A stretch of 64,000 nt of DNA from Paenibacillus tianjinensis. GTDB taxonomy: Bacteria > Bacillota > Bacilli > Paenibacillales > Paenibacillaceae. The DNA lies in NCBI RefSeq assembly GCF_017086365.1, contig NZ_CP070969.1, positions 5,916,001 to 5,980,000 of the forward strand, read 5' to 3'. Both the position numbers and the translations under genes were made by a program. Within the stretch, counting starts at the first letter, position 1. Each line of letters opens with the position of its first letter. The notes under the pieces were generated by a model. That model was given only the letters and a program-made list of their open reading frames with translations, searched no databases and was not told the origin of the DNA. Of the stretch, positions 54,517-63,706 are shown piece after piece.

Positions 54517-56022
54517 ATGAAGAGAAATCATACGATGATGCAGTTTTTTGAATGGCATGTTGCGGCAGACGGGCAGCACTGGAAGAGGCTGGCGGAGATG
54601 GCGCCGGAGCTGAAGGCCAGCTTTATTGACTCCGTCTGGGTTCCGCCTGTAACGAAGGCCATTACGCCGGAAGACACAGGTTATGGGGTGTATGATTTGT
54701 ATGACCTCGGTGAGTTTGATCAAAAAGGAGCGGTCCGTACGAAATACGGCACCAAGCAAGAGCTGGTCGAAGCCATTGCCGAGTGCTTGAAGAACGGCAT
54801 TGCCGTATATGTCGATCTCGTGATGAATCATAAAGCAGGCGCAGACGAGACGGAGGTCTTTGAGGTCATAGAGGTGGACCCGAACGACCGCAACAAGGAA
54901 ATCTCAGCCCCCTTCGAGATTGAGGGCTGGACCAAGTTCACTTTTCCGGGGCGCGGGGACGAGTATTCCTCCTTCAAATGGGACCATACCCATTTCAACG
55001 GTACCGATTTCGATGCGAAGGAAGGCCGGACCGGAGTATTCCGGATCAACGGGGAGAACAAAGCCTGGAACCAGAACGTAGACGACGAGTTCGGCAACTA
55101 TGATTACCTGATGTTCGCCAATATCGATTACAGCCACGAGGATGTCAGACGAGAGATGCTGGATTGGGGAAAATGGCTGGTCGATACGCTGCAGTGCAGC
55201 GGCTACCGCCTCGACGCCATCAAGCATATCAACCATGAATTCATTAAGGAATTCGCCAAGGAAATGGGTAAAAAACGCGGTGAGGATTTCTACATTGTCG
55301 GCGAATTCTGGAATGACAATCTGGAGGCGTGCCGTGAATTCCTCAATACGGTAGATTATCAGATCGACCTGTTCGATGTGTCGCTGCACTATAAGCTTTA
55401 CTCGGCGTCATTGGGCGGCAGGGATTTCGATCTGACGCATATTTTTGATGACACGCTTGTCCAGACCCATCCCGCTAATGCGGTAACCTTCGTAGATAAC
55501 CATGATTCACAGCCCCACGAGGCGCTGGAGTCCTGGGTTGGCGACTGGTTTAAGCAGAGCGCCTACGCCCTGATCCTCCTGCGGCGGGACGGGTATCCGG
55601 TGGTCTTCTACGGTGATTATTACGGAATCGGCGGGCCGGTTCCGGTGGACGGCAAAAAAGCGGCCATCGATCCGCTGCTGTACACCCGCTATCACAAGGC
55701 CTACGGCGAACAGGATGATTATTTCGACCATCCCAACACGATCGGCTGGGTGCGGCGCGGCGTGGAGGAGCTTCCGGGCTCGGGCTGTGCGGTGATCATC
55801 TCCAATGGGGACAACGGCGAGAAACGGATGTTCGTGGGTGAAGAGCGTGCCGGGGAAGTCTGGGAGGATTTCACCCATAACCGCGAAGATCAGGTGACGA
55901 TTGGCGGGGATGGCTGGGCTGTGTTTCCGGTGAACGGCGGCAGCGTATCCGTCTGGGCCCTGCCGGACGAAGAGAATACGGACCGGGAAGAGGCTCCCGC
56001 AAGCGGAGAGGACGCGTCATAA
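54517..56022 (+). CDS. Cytoplasmic alpha-amylase, GH13 subfamily 5 type
   Basis: 501 residues with no signal peptide. The catalytic triad is present: nucleophile Asp233 (GYRLDAIKH), acid/base Glu263 (VGEFW) and Asp330 (FVDNHDS). VDLVMNHKAG gives conserved region I. The start MMQFFEWH and overall pattern match the liquefying (BLA-like) amylases, of which cytoplasmic forms occur in Bacillales. It would cut internal alpha-1,4 glucans such as glycogen or imported dextrins. The ATG has GGGAGG upstream. An acidic tail (about 485-501) lies beyond the catalytic fold. Confidence 0.93.
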   Translation: MKRNHTMMQFFEWHVAADGQHWKRLAEMAPELKASFIDSVWVPPVTKAITPEDTGYGVYDLYDLGEFDQKGAVRTKYGTKQELVEAIAECLKNGIAVYVDLVMNHKAGADETEVFEVIEVDPNDRNKEISAPFEIEGWTKFTFPGRGDEYSSFKWDHTHFNGTDFDAKEGRTGVFRINGENKAWNQNVDDEFGNYDYLMFANIDYSHEDVRREMLDWGKWLVDTLQCSGYRLDAIKHINHEFIKEFAKEMGKKRGEDFYIVGEFWNDNLEACREFLNTVDYQIDLFDVSLHYKLYSASLGGRDFDLTHIFDDTLVQTHPANAVTFVDNHDSQPHEALESWVGDWFKQSAYALILLRRDGYPVVFYGDYYGIGGPVPVDGKKAAIDPLLYTRYHKAYGEQDDYFDHPNTIGWVRRGVEELPGSGCAVIISNGDNGEKRMFVGEERAGEVWEDFTHNREDQVTIGGDGWAVFPVNGGSVSVWALPDEENTDREEAPASGEDAS

Positions 56023-56024
56023 GC

Positions 56025-56053
56025 AAGAAGAAACGGCTTGGCCGTTACGTAAA
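56025..56053. repeat. Short structured repeat, shortened copy
   Basis: Same ends as the copy at 30204-30282 (AAGAAGAAACGGCTT ... TACGTAAA) but lacks the internal ~50 bases, leaving ACGGC-TTG-GCCGT. It starts three bases after the amylase stop. Confidence 0.5.
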
Positions 56054-56066
56054 TCATATTTCAAAA

Positions 56067-56109
56067 AAAGAGGGGAACCTCTGCCGCGCAGGCAGAGGTT
56101 CCCCTCTTT
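56067..56109. terminator. Bidirectional terminator
   Basis: A perfect 19-bp stem (AAAGAGGGGAACCTCTGCC and its complement) with a five-base loop lies between the convergent amylase and bioY genes. A-rich left and CTCTTTG right flanks favour the minus direction. Confidence 0.92.
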
Positions 56110-56122
56110 GCTGTTGCCGGGA

Positions 56123-56731
56123 TCAGCGGCTGAGCGGCGGATGCTCGCCCTCGGCCCATCCCCCGTTATCACTGTTCAGAATACGTTCCATCGGATACAC
56201 CTGACGCACGGCGGTTACGACACCTGCGCATAACACGGCTTTGATCAGATCCCCCGGAATGAACGGCCACATGCCTGCAGTTAACGCTTTGGTGAGGGAA
56301 TCCATGCCTGTGGAATGCGCCAGCCACCATACCCCTCCGGGATAGACAAGCAGCGCGCCAAACAGGAAATTGGCGGTAAGCAGCTTAGGAAACGTATATT
56401 TATTCTGCTGTGTGCGCTCGGCGCACAGGCCAATCAGGAAAGCTGCAAACGGCCAGGATAAAATATAGCCTGCTGTCGGCCCGACCAGCACGGCCATCCC
56501 TCCGCTGCCGCCCAGCACCGGGAATCCGGCGGCGGCCAGACCAATGACAATCAGCACCGCCAAGGTGCCGTAGCGTGCTCCAAGAATAGCGCCTGCCAGC
56601 ATGACAGCCAGTGTCTGCAGCGTAATCGGCACAGCCGAAAAAGGCAGGTAAATTTTAAAAAAGCTGAGTGCGATCATGACTCCGGCAAACAATGCGCTGA
56701 ATATCAGGCCGCGAGTCGTCCACTTTTTCAT
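56123..56731 (-). CDS. bioY: BioY biotin-binding S component of an ECF transporter
   Basis: 202 residues from the ATG at 56731 (GGGGGG ten bases upstream). Six helices, with the BioY signatures PITLQTLAVMLAGAILG (about 36-52) and GPTAGYILSWPFAA (about 84-97). BioY captures biotin at the outer membrane face and docks on an ECF module. That module, two ATPases and an EcfT, is encoded divergently 125 bp away, which strongly supports a dedicated biotin system. A minus-strand promoter is at 56762-56790; no BirA operator was seen. Confidence 0.94.
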   Translation of the reverse strand: MKKWTTRGLIFSALFAGVMIALSFFKIYLPFSAVPITLQTLAVMLAGAILGARYGTLAVLIVIGLAAAGFPVLGGSGGMAVLVGPTAGYILSWPFAAFLIGLCAERTQQNKYTFPKLLTANFLFGALLVYPGGVWWLAHSTGMDSLTKALTAGMWPFIPGDLIKAVLCAGVVTAVRQVYPMERILNSDNGGWAEGEHPPLSR

Positions 56732-56761
56732 TTGTAGCAGTCCCCCCATTTTTTTAGGAAC

Positions 56762-56790
56762 ACTATACCATCCCGCTCCTTATACATCAA
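56762..56790 (-). promoter_or_regulatory. Promoter of bioY
   Basis: On the minus strand TTGATG (56785-56790), 17 bases and TATAGT (56762-56767), 30 bp before the ATG. Confidence 0.65.
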
Positions 56791-56856
56791 TCTCTAATCT
56801 CTGATATAATCAAGAGCAATTGTGCATTAACACTGTCAGGGAAGCAGGTAGGATTG

Positions 56857-57669
56857 ATGATTACGGCGCAAAATTTATCTTTGTTCTTCCGGGACGGCCA
56901 GTACAGGCTGCCGGTATTGCAGGGAATTTCCATCCCTATTGAACGCGGCGAATGGGTCGCGCTTACCGGGGCAAACGGCTGCGGCAAATCGTCTCTGATC
57001 CGTCTGTTCAACGGCCTGAATATTCCGGCCGGAGGCAGCTTAACCGCAGCCGGACTTGATCTGCGTTCACCGGAGAACCGCACTGCGGTCAAGCAGCATA
57101 TTCAGCTTGTATTCCAGAATCCCGAGGCCCAGAACGTGGGCTCTACCCCTTACGAGGACGTAGCCTTCGGCCTGGAGAACCGGGGGTTATCCCCAGACGA
57201 GATGGCGAAGCGGATCAGCCGGGTCCTGCAGCAGGTGGGGCTGGCGCATAAATCGGAAACCGATATCTCCGCCCTGTCCGGCGGGGAACGGCAGCGTCTG
57301 GCGGTAGCCTGCTGTCTCGCGCTTCAGGCCGAGATGATTATCTTCGATGAGGCTACATCCATGCTGGACCCCGCCGGACGCAGCGACATTCTGGAGCTGG
57401 CCCGGAATCTATGGCGCCAGGGAACGACCATTCTCTGGGTCACCCAGCGGGTAGAGGAGCTTGCAGAGAGTCCAAGAGTAGCGGTTATGGGGCAGGGAAC
57501 GATGCTGTATGACGGCGATCCCCGTACCCTGTTCTACAGCTCGGAGCTGCCCGGGCAGCTGGGCTGGGAGCCTGCACCGGTGATCTCCATCGGAAGGCTG
57601 CTGCAGGCGAAGGGCTGGCCCCTCAGGCTGCTGCCGCTGACCGAGCAGGAACTGGAGGCCATCCTATGA
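56857..57669 (+). CDS. ECF transporter ATPase (EcfA1/BioM-like) with altered H-loop
   Basis: 270 residues from the ATG at 56857 (AGGTAGG just upstream). Walker A is GANGCGKSS, the Q-loop VFQNPEAQ, the signature ALSGGERQR and Walker B MIIFDEATSMLD. The H-loop reads WVTQRVEEL, with Gln in place of the switch His. It overlaps the next gene by ATGA. It forms an asymmetric ATPase pair with the ATPase half of that fusion and powers BioY-dependent biotin uptake. Confidence 0.9.
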   Translation: MITAQNLSLFFRDGQYRLPVLQGISIPIERGEWVALTGANGCGKSSLIRLFNGLNIPAGGSLTAAGLDLRSPENRTAVKQHIQLVFQNPEAQNVGSTPYEDVAFGLENRGLSPDEMAKRISRVLQQVGLAHKSETDISALSGGERQRLAVACCLALQAEMIIFDEATSMLDPAGRSDILELARNLWRQGTTILWVTQRVEELAESPRVAVMGQGTMLYDGDPRTLFYSSELPGQLGWEPAPVISIGRLLQAKGWPLRLLPLTEQELEAIL

Positions 57670-59342
57670 GCATGAGCATCCGGGCGGAGAAGCTCTCATT
57701 CTTCTACGATACTGCAGTCGCCCTCCAGGACATCAATCTGGAGATCAGCCAGGGAACACTGACCGTCCTCTGCGGTGTGACCGGAAGCGGCAAGTCCACT
57801 CTGCTGCGGGTGCTTGCGGGACTTGCCGCCCCTGCTGCGGGAAGGGTTGTTTATACTGCTGGCTCAGGGGGCGAGCCTAACGTATCCATCGTATTTCAAC
57901 AGCCGGAGACCCAGCTGTTTGCAGGCAATGTGCATAAGGAAATTGAGTATGGTCTGGAGCAGCACGGAGTGCCGAAGGCGCAGCGGACGGAGCGGATCCG
58001 CAGCGCCTTGTCCAAGGTCGGTCTGCCCTACGAGAGCTTCGCCGAACGTTCTCCCTTCCTGCTCAGCGGCGGGGAGAAGCGGCGGCTGTGCATTGCCGCC
58101 GCTATCGTTGTACGGCCCCGGCTGCTGATTCTCGACGAGCCGACCGCGGGCCTTGATCCGCAGGCGGCACAGGCGCTGCTTGCGCTGGTGCAGGAACTGC
58201 TGGAGGGCGGCATCACCCTGATCATTGGAACCCATGATCTTGACAGCTTCCTGCCGCTGGCCGACAAAGCGGTCGTGATGTCCCAAGGGTCGGTTCATTA
58301 TGACGGACCCGCCGCTCCGCTGGCGGCCGATCATCTGCTGCTCCGGTCAGCGGGGCTGGAACCGCCCGCATACTCACGCATCGGGCACAGACTCCGCCGC
58401 CAGGGACTGCTGACGGAGCAGCCGGACAGCATGGATGATCTGCTCACCGGTATAAGCCGGCTGCTGCCGCCTGCACCTGTAAAAGCCGTCAGTCCTCAGA
58501 TACCTAAAGGACCGCAGCACGCAGCTGATCCTGTAAACAACAATCCGCCAGCTTCTATCAGGACTCATAGCCAAACAGCCCCGCGCCGGGGTTCCTGGCA
58601 GGGGCTTGACCCCCGCGTGAAATGGCTGGGGATGGTGCTGGGTTCACTGGTTGTACTGGGCATGAACAGCCTGACTCCGCTGCTGCTCACATCCGCCCTC
58701 ATTGCCGGATTAATCGGCTCTGCGGGAATTCCCTGGAGCCGGACGGCAAGGTTCTTCCGCCCGTTCCTGCTGATGTTCCTGTTTCTCTGGCTGCTGTCTG
58801 CGCTAAGCTGGGCATCCCCGGATATCAGACTCGGGTTCTTAGGCTTCAGCTCGGCAGGAATCCTGCGCGGCGGGCTGAATGTGCTGCGCTTCCTGCTGCT
58901 GATTGCCCTTGGCTTCCTATTCACGGAGACGACCACCGGCGCGCCGCTGCGCGAAGCGCTGGAGTGGGCCATCGCCCCGCTGAAGAAGCTGGGTATCCGT
59001 ACCCGGGGCTGGTCGCTGGCCGTATCCGTCACGCTGCAGTTCGTGCCCTGGATTCTCGGCAAGCTGAGCCAGCTGCAGCTGGCGCTGAAGTCGCGTGGGA
59101 GAATTCAGCGCGGCCTCGCGCGCTGGACTCCCCGGCAGATTGGCTTACTCATAGTGCCGCTCCTGATTCTTGTCATCGGCATGGGGGATGAGCTGGCTAC
59201 AGCCGTTGAATCCCGCGGTTATGACCCGAAGAAAGCACGGACTCCATCATACCAGCTAAACTGGCAGCCTAAGGACACACTGGCGCTGGCCTGCGTTATG
59301 CTTGTAGCGGCTTTGCTGTGGTGGATCTCCCGGATCAGCTGA
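57666..59342 (+). CDS. ECF ATPase-EcfT fusion (BioM-BioN-like)
   Basis: 558 residues joining two usual ECF subunits. Residues 1-235 are a complete ATPase: Walker A GVTGSGKST, signature LLSGGEKRR, Walker B LLILDEPTAGLD, H-loop IGTHDLD. A Pro/Ala-rich linker runs about 270-315. Residues 320-558 are EcfT with five or so helices and its two coupling motifs, KSRGR and ESRGY, which contact the ATPases. With the upstream ATPase and divergent BioY it makes a full biotin transporter. It converges with the nitroreductase gene with an 8-bp overlap. Confidence 0.9.
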   Translation: MSMSIRAEKLSFFYDTAVALQDINLEISQGTLTVLCGVTGSGKSTLLRVLAGLAAPAAGRVVYTAGSGGEPNVSIVFQQPETQLFAGNVHKEIEYGLEQHGVPKAQRTERIRSALSKVGLPYESFAERSPFLLSGGEKRRLCIAAAIVVRPRLLILDEPTAGLDPQAAQALLALVQELLEGGITLIIGTHDLDSFLPLADKAVVMSQGSVHYDGPAAPLAADHLLLRSAGLEPPAYSRIGHRLRRQGLLTEQPDSMDDLLTGISRLLPPAPVKAVSPQIPKGPQHAADPVNNNPPASIRTHSQTAPRRGSWQGLDPRVKWLGMVLGSLVVLGMNSLTPLLLTSALIAGLIGSAGIPWSRTARFFRPFLLMFLFLWLLSALSWASPDIRLGFLGFSSAGILRGGLNVLRFLLLIALGFLFTETTTGAPLREALEWAIAPLKKLGIRTRGWSLAVSVTLQFVPWILGKLSQLQLALKSRGRIQRGLARWTPRQIGLLIVPLLILVIGMGDELATAVESRGYDPKKARTPSYQLNWQPKDTLALACVMLVAALLWWISRIS

Positions 59343-60198
59343 GCTTATAGCTCAGCATGTACTCCGTATGCCCGTCGATTACGCCGAGCTGCGGATCGTT
59401 TACAGTCCATTCCCCGGGAATGTTCATCTCCCGGCAGGCCAGCTCGAAATTGCAGGCGGCAATGCCGAGATCGATCCGCTGCATTTCAAAGCCCAGCTTG
59501 TTCCCGCTGTAATTTGGCGTATGCTGCAGATAGAAATGTGCCTGCCGCCGGTCAGCGGACAGCACGATCCGCCAGGGCTGCTTGTTGGAAGCCGAAGGGC
59601 CCAGCCGGACCATCTCCAGCGGAGCGGCCAGCTTGCCGGCCGACTCCGGAGCCAGCTGTCTTTCAAATCCCGAGTCGAAATACAAATCGCGCCACGGCTT
59701 TTTCTGGTCCGCTTTGACGACATAACGCATGGTAGCATCCAGCAACCGCTGCTTCTCCCGTGCATAGCCAAGCGGTGTGATGCAGAGAATGATCTCTCCG
59801 GGCGCAAGCTCAAGCTCACGGGCAAAGGAATTGCGGTTAAAGGTTCCGCCAATCCAGCAGGTGCCCAGGCCAAGGCCTGTAGCATAAAGAATCAGCTTAT
59901 GAAAAATATACCCGAACTCCAGCAGTGCCGTCTGGTCGTTGCGCACCACGCCAACCAGATAGGCCTGCGGATTCTGAATAATCCCGTATGCGCCGAGTTT
60001 GATGCCCTTGCCGTCTTCGCCGCCGCTTTTGGCCCAGATCCATTCCATCCTTGCCTTTCCCCCGAAGGGCCCGAGCAGATTCTCCTCCTGGTGCAGATAG
60101 TCCATAATAGAAGCGTGGACCTCTTCCCCAATCGGTGTCGTCTCATAGGTGCGTACTGATTTCCGCTTCTCGATGATATCCATAACGGCGATACCCAA
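59335..60198 (-). CDS. Nitroreductase family protein (TM1586-like)
   Basis: 287 residues from TTG 60198, chosen because GAAGGGG is nine bases upstream; the ATG at 60183 is too far from that site. It begins DIIEKRKSVRTYE, the FMN-binding entry, and has two half-barrels, with GLGLGTCWIGGTFNR (about 107-121) and LGPSASNKQPWRIV (about 199-212). This duplicated form matches the TM1586 branch, whose members bind FMN; the substrate is unknown. A 16-bp palindrome upstream (60305-60320) may regulate it. Confidence 0.88.
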   Translation of the reverse strand: MGIAVMDIIEKRKSVRTYETTPIGEEVHASIMDYLHQEENLLGPFGGKARMEWIWAKSGGEDGKGIKLGAYGIIQNPQAYLVGVVRNDQTALLEFGYIFHKLILYATGLGLGTCWIGGTFNRNSFARELELAPGEIILCITPLGYAREKQRLLDATMRYVVKADQKKPWRDLYFDSGFERQLAPESAGKLAAPLEMVRLGPSASNKQPWRIVLSADRRQAHFYLQHTPNYSGNKLGFEMQRIDLGIAACNFELACREMNIPGEWTVNDPQLGVIDGHTEYMLSYKLS

Positions 60199-60304
60199 TA
60201 TACTCAGCCCCTTCTTCTACTCTCCCTGCTGCAGAGTTTGCCTTTTACCGTTGGCCGGTTTGTAAAAGCTGCGTTGTACGTAACTTTTTTCACAAACTAA
60301 TATT

Positions 60305-60320
60305 AACATCTATAGATGTT
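60305..60320. promoter_or_regulatory. Perfect palindrome upstream of the nitroreductase gene
   Basis: AACATCTATAGATGTT is fully self-complementary over 16 bases, 107 bp before the TTG start. It is probably a repressor site of ArsR- or MarR-like geometry; the regulator is unknown. Confidence 0.5.
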
Positions 60321-60384
60321 TATGCATAGCTTAAGGCTCAGAAATGAAACTTCCCGCGAAGATGATCATTCTAATAAAATAGAC

Positions 60385-60408
60385 AAAGCCCGGGCATCCC
60401 CAGGCCTT
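60385..60408 (-). terminator. Terminator of mprF
   Basis: On the minus strand AAGGCCTGGG-GATG-CCCGGGCTTT (two wobble pairs) followed by GTCTATTTT, 14 bp after the mprF stop. Confidence 0.7.
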
Positions 60409-60421
60409 GCCTTCTTCAGCT

Positions 60422-63073
60422 CTATTCCTTCTCCTGCGGATGACGGGAAACCAGCCGGACCAGATCTATAGTCAGTATCGGCAGAATCAGGGAGGCAGGA
60501 TAAGCCAGATATCTGGGCTCCCACTGCGGATTGAATTTCTCCTTATAACGGCGCAGGCCGGCGAACCCGTACCAGTGTCCTCCCCGTATAAAGACAAGCC
60601 GGGCTACCTTCTCCTCCCGCAATGCGCCGGAATTCTGCCCTACACTGGACAGCGGAGCATTCCCGAGATTAAACCACGCATTGCCTTGCGACTTCGCCCA
60701 TTCCAGCAGATGGACAAACAGGTAGTCCATAGTGCCGTTCGGAGTATCCTTCCGGTGGCGCATTAAATCAATCGAAACGGTTGTTCCGCCGTCATAGCAA
60801 GGTGCAATAGAGGCAAAGGCGGCAATTCTGCCTTCCGCCCCGCGCAGCAGCGCTACAGGTGCGAGCTGCATATAGGATGCTTTGAACCAGCCCAGGGAAT
60901 AACCCTTTTCAGTGCGTCCGTCCAGCCACTCCTCCGATACAGCCTGGAGTTCCTGCAGCAACGTCCCGGAATGCGGGGCTTCCGAAATCTCAAAGGTATA
61001 ACCTTCGCGTTCGAACCGGTTGCAGACACTGCGCAGGTCAGAATTTTTTTTGCCGCTGAGTGTAAAACCTGCGAGCGGCACTCTGGCTTCTTCACCCAGC
61101 TTGAAGAAATGATAGCCCTGCTCATGATAGACCGGCAGAAACTCAGGTGTCGCCTGGTAAAATACAACAGATAGCCCATATAAATCCACCGCCCGCCGGA
61201 ATTCGCTGATGGCCTCGTTCATCAGCGCTCTGGGGCCAAGCGGATCGCCCAGTACGACAAGCTTGTCCCTGGTTCTGGCGAAGGCGAACAGCACTTTTCC
61301 CTTCTGTGCCCAGTAAAAGCTCTTGTCCCCCAGAAACAGCATATGTGTCAAGGCATTCCCCTTCGTTCCGGCAAGAAACTGCTCCACCCGCTCCATATCT
61401 TTATCCGCAAAGATCTCCTCCGCCTTCCGCTGCGGACGGAGGACCGCCAGCATCGTCACGACGAGCCAGGACACCGCCAGGCTACCGGCCGCTGCCACCG
61501 CAACATTGCTGTGCTGCTGCAGCCACTCCGGCCGGATGCCGGGCGGCAGATGCTTCATAAATCCGCGATGCGCGTAGCTGCCCAGCAGGTAATAACCAAG
61601 CGCGATAAGTGAGGTCAGCAGCAGCCACCACAGTACACTCTGCTTGTTGACTGGTACGCTGATCCGGTAGAACCTTGATCTGGAGATCCACAGAATCAGG
61701 GCAACCAGCAGCAGAAAACCCGCTTCCTCATAATCAAATCCCTTGGTGAATGCAAATACGGCTCCTCCGAACAAAAGTACGCTGGTCCAGAGATAAGCTC
61801 TTCTGACCCGCAAGGAGATGCCTCTGGACAGCAGAATCAGCAGAAATCCGATCAGCACCGATAAATGATGCGAAATCTGCATGACCGGCAGGGACAGCAG
61901 CTCCTCCGTCATCTGCAGCCGGTATAGCAGCCCAGGGGTTGCCGCAGACAACAGCAGAATGAGCCCGCTCGCCAGAACGAGCTTACCGAGCGCCCAGAAC
62001 CCGAGATCGCTCAGAAAAGTATACTGTCCGGGCCAGCCCCAGATTTTCTGCCAGATATTGAGCGAGGGTTCGGGCACTTCCCCGCTCTGGTCCGTGTTTT
62101 TTCTTCCCGGCAGTCCGATTTCCAGGGCAGCCAGTACAAGGCCGATCAGCCAGGGCACTACATAATAAAACAGCCGGTAGATCACCAGCACAGCCATAGC
62201 CTGATCACTGGTATGTCCGAGCTGTGTGAGGCCGAGCAGCGCAATGAGATCGAATGCGCCGATGCCGCCGGGGGCCATGCTCAGAATCCCCGCCACCGCA
62301 GCAACCAGATAAATGCTGAACAGCGTAACGAACGCCACGCCGCCAAGCAGGTGACTGCCGATAGTCCAGAACGTGATTCCGGCAAATAGCCATTCCAGAA
62401 AAGAGGCTCCTACTGAAGCCGCTACTGTGAACCAGGGGGTTCTGCCCTGTCCCCGGTTAATCCATTTGGCAAACAGCGAGGAACGCTGGATAATCACAAA
62501 AAACGGTAAATAGAGCGCCATGCCCCAGACCGCGAAGATCAGCCATGTATGCTCACGCATCAGCCCGTGGGCAGGAAGCAGGCCGGTCAGATTGCCCCAG
62601 GACAGCAGCGACAGGCCGGTAATCATCAAGGGGGATAGAAATACGAGCGCAGGAGCTAAGGCCGCAGCGGGGACACCGCTTTTCTTATAGAGCAGCGAGC
62701 GCAGGCCTATCCCGGCAAGTCCGGCAAACCCGATCAGATTATTAAAGGTATTGGCAATCCAGGCGTAGCGGAAGGTGCTCCAGGCTCCGGTCCTGAAGCG
62801 GAAGTGCTTCCGGATCAAATAATCATAGGCGCTCATAACTGCCACCGAGAGCAGCGCAACCCCCATCATCTCCATAACGGCAGAAGCCGGCACATGCCGG
62901 AGTTCTCTTATCGTGAGCCCCAGGTGCACCTGTTTCAGCTCGTGCTGCCCTTCCCAATATACCAAGGCTATAATTGCCACCGGAAAGAGCATTCTTACCG
63001 CCCTTATCCGGTAGATGGACAACAGCAGCCGTACAATCCGGAAACGTTCCAATGTCTGTTTAATTGAATGCAT
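60422..63073 (-). CDS. mprF: Phosphatidylglycerol lysyltransferase/flippase MprF
   Basis: 883 residues, typical of full-length MprF (about 840-880). The N-terminal two thirds hold about 14 helices: a flippase part with IGFAGLAGIGLRSLLY near 115 and a second membrane block. The cytosolic C-terminal synthase (about 560-883) has two GNAT-like lobes with the family stretches LGDPLG, SEEWLDGR and NLGNAPLSS. It adds lysine (or alanine) from tRNA to phosphatidylglycerol and flips the product outward, lowering sensitivity to cationic peptides. It is a single gene. Confidence 0.93.
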   Translation of the reverse strand: MHSIKQTLERFRIVRLLLSIYRIRAVRMLFPVAIIALVYWEGQHELKQVHLGLTIRELRHVPASAVMEMMGVALLSVAVMSAYDYLIRKHFRFRTGAWSTFRYAWIANTFNNLIGFAGLAGIGLRSLLYKKSGVPAAALAPALVFLSPLMITGLSLLSWGNLTGLLPAHGLMREHTWLIFAVWGMALYLPFFVIIQRSSLFAKWINRGQGRTPWFTVAASVGASFLEWLFAGITFWTIGSHLLGGVAFVTLFSIYLVAAVAGILSMAPGGIGAFDLIALLGLTQLGHTSDQAMAVLVIYRLFYYVVPWLIGLVLAALEIGLPGRKNTDQSGEVPEPSLNIWQKIWGWPGQYTFLSDLGFWALGKLVLASGLILLLSAATPGLLYRLQMTEELLSLPVMQISHHLSVLIGFLLILLSRGISLRVRRAYLWTSVLLFGGAVFAFTKGFDYEEAGFLLLVALILWISRSRFYRISVPVNKQSVLWWLLLTSLIALGYYLLGSYAHRGFMKHLPPGIRPEWLQQHSNVAVAAAGSLAVSWLVVTMLAVLRPQRKAEEIFADKDMERVEQFLAGTKGNALTHMLFLGDKSFYWAQKGKVLFAFARTRDKLVVLGDPLGPRALMNEAISEFRRAVDLYGLSVVFYQATPEFLPVYHEQGYHFFKLGEEARVPLAGFTLSGKKNSDLRSVCNRFEREGYTFEISEAPHSGTLLQELQAVSEEWLDGRTEKGYSLGWFKASYMQLAPVALLRGAEGRIAAFASIAPCYDGGTTVSIDLMRHRKDTPNGTMDYLFVHLLEWAKSQGNAWFNLGNAPLSSVGQNSGALREEKVARLVFIRGGHWYGFAGLRRYKEKFNPQWEPRYLAYPASLILPILTIDLVRLVSRHPQEKE

Positions 63074-63182
63074 GATTTCTCCCTGCCTTATGATGGGCGC
63101 ATGCCTCTGATTCAGACATTTCAGCCGTTTCTATCTCCCCATTATACCAATTTCAGGGACGAAAGGCTCATGCAGAACAGCA

Positions 63183-63224
63183 CCAAAAAGAGGACCCCTT
63201 CACGGCAAAGGATGTCCTCTTTGG
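63183..63224 (-). terminator. Terminator of the FlxA-like gene
   Basis: CCAAA-GAGGAC pairs with GTCCTC-TTTTTGG on the minus strand with a loop of about 18 bases. Confidence 0.75.
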
Positions 63225-63247
63225 ATGCTGCTTACTGCGGTGTGATC

Positions 63248-63604
63248 TTAAACGCGAATGTCAAATCTGCCCTCACTGTCAGTGGTAGCGTTAGCGATTT
63301 GCTCTGCACTTGCTGCTGTAAGCGAATTGCTGGTAGCAGGTTTTTCAGGAGGTGCACTCTGAGCTGCCGCAGAGGAGCTGCTGCTTTTGGACTTCTGGGC
63401 AATCTGCGCCTCAATCTGCTTAATCTGCTGCTCAATCTGCTTGGTTTTGGTTTCCTTGGTCTTCTCGTCGTCCTTACTGGACGCGACCTTCTCCAGGTCA
63501 GCCTCCAGTTTCGCTTTTTGTTTTTCCAGCGAGCTGGTATCAGTTGCACTGGAAGAGGTATAAGAAGTCGAAGCGGCGGCGGATGTGGCGGATGAAATAT
63601 TCAT
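63248..63604 (-). CDS. FlxA-like small coiled-coil protein
   Basis: 118 residues from the ATG at 63604 (GGAGGG six bases upstream). A Ser/Thr/Ala-rich leader (1-25) precedes a charged coiled coil (about 25-75, LEKQKAKLEADLEKV and IEQQIKQIEAQI), then a Ser/Ala/Pro tail. This is the pattern of the FlxA-like family, small proteins near flagellar functions in some species; their role is not established. It has no operon partners here. Confidence 0.8.
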   Translation of the reverse strand: MNISSATSAAASTSYTSSSATDTSSLEKQKAKLEADLEKVASSKDDEKTKETKTKQIEQQIKQIEAQIAQKSKSSSSSAAAQSAPPEKPATSNSLTAASAEQIANATTDSEGRFDIRV

Positions 63605-63706
63605 GCTTGTCCCTCCTTTCACCACTTCAATATAACCCCTGTACCCGAACCTAACGTTAAAATGGGCTGAAAGTTTGCTGAAAGTGCCTGAAGGAGGGAA
63701 CTGCAG

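Noticed and set aside
57666..59342. Possibility that the ATPase-EcfT fusion is a frameshift artefact
   Set aside because: The frame is continuous with a plausible Pro/Ala-rich linker and both halves keep all motifs; a read check is still worthwhile, and the concern is noted in the finding.
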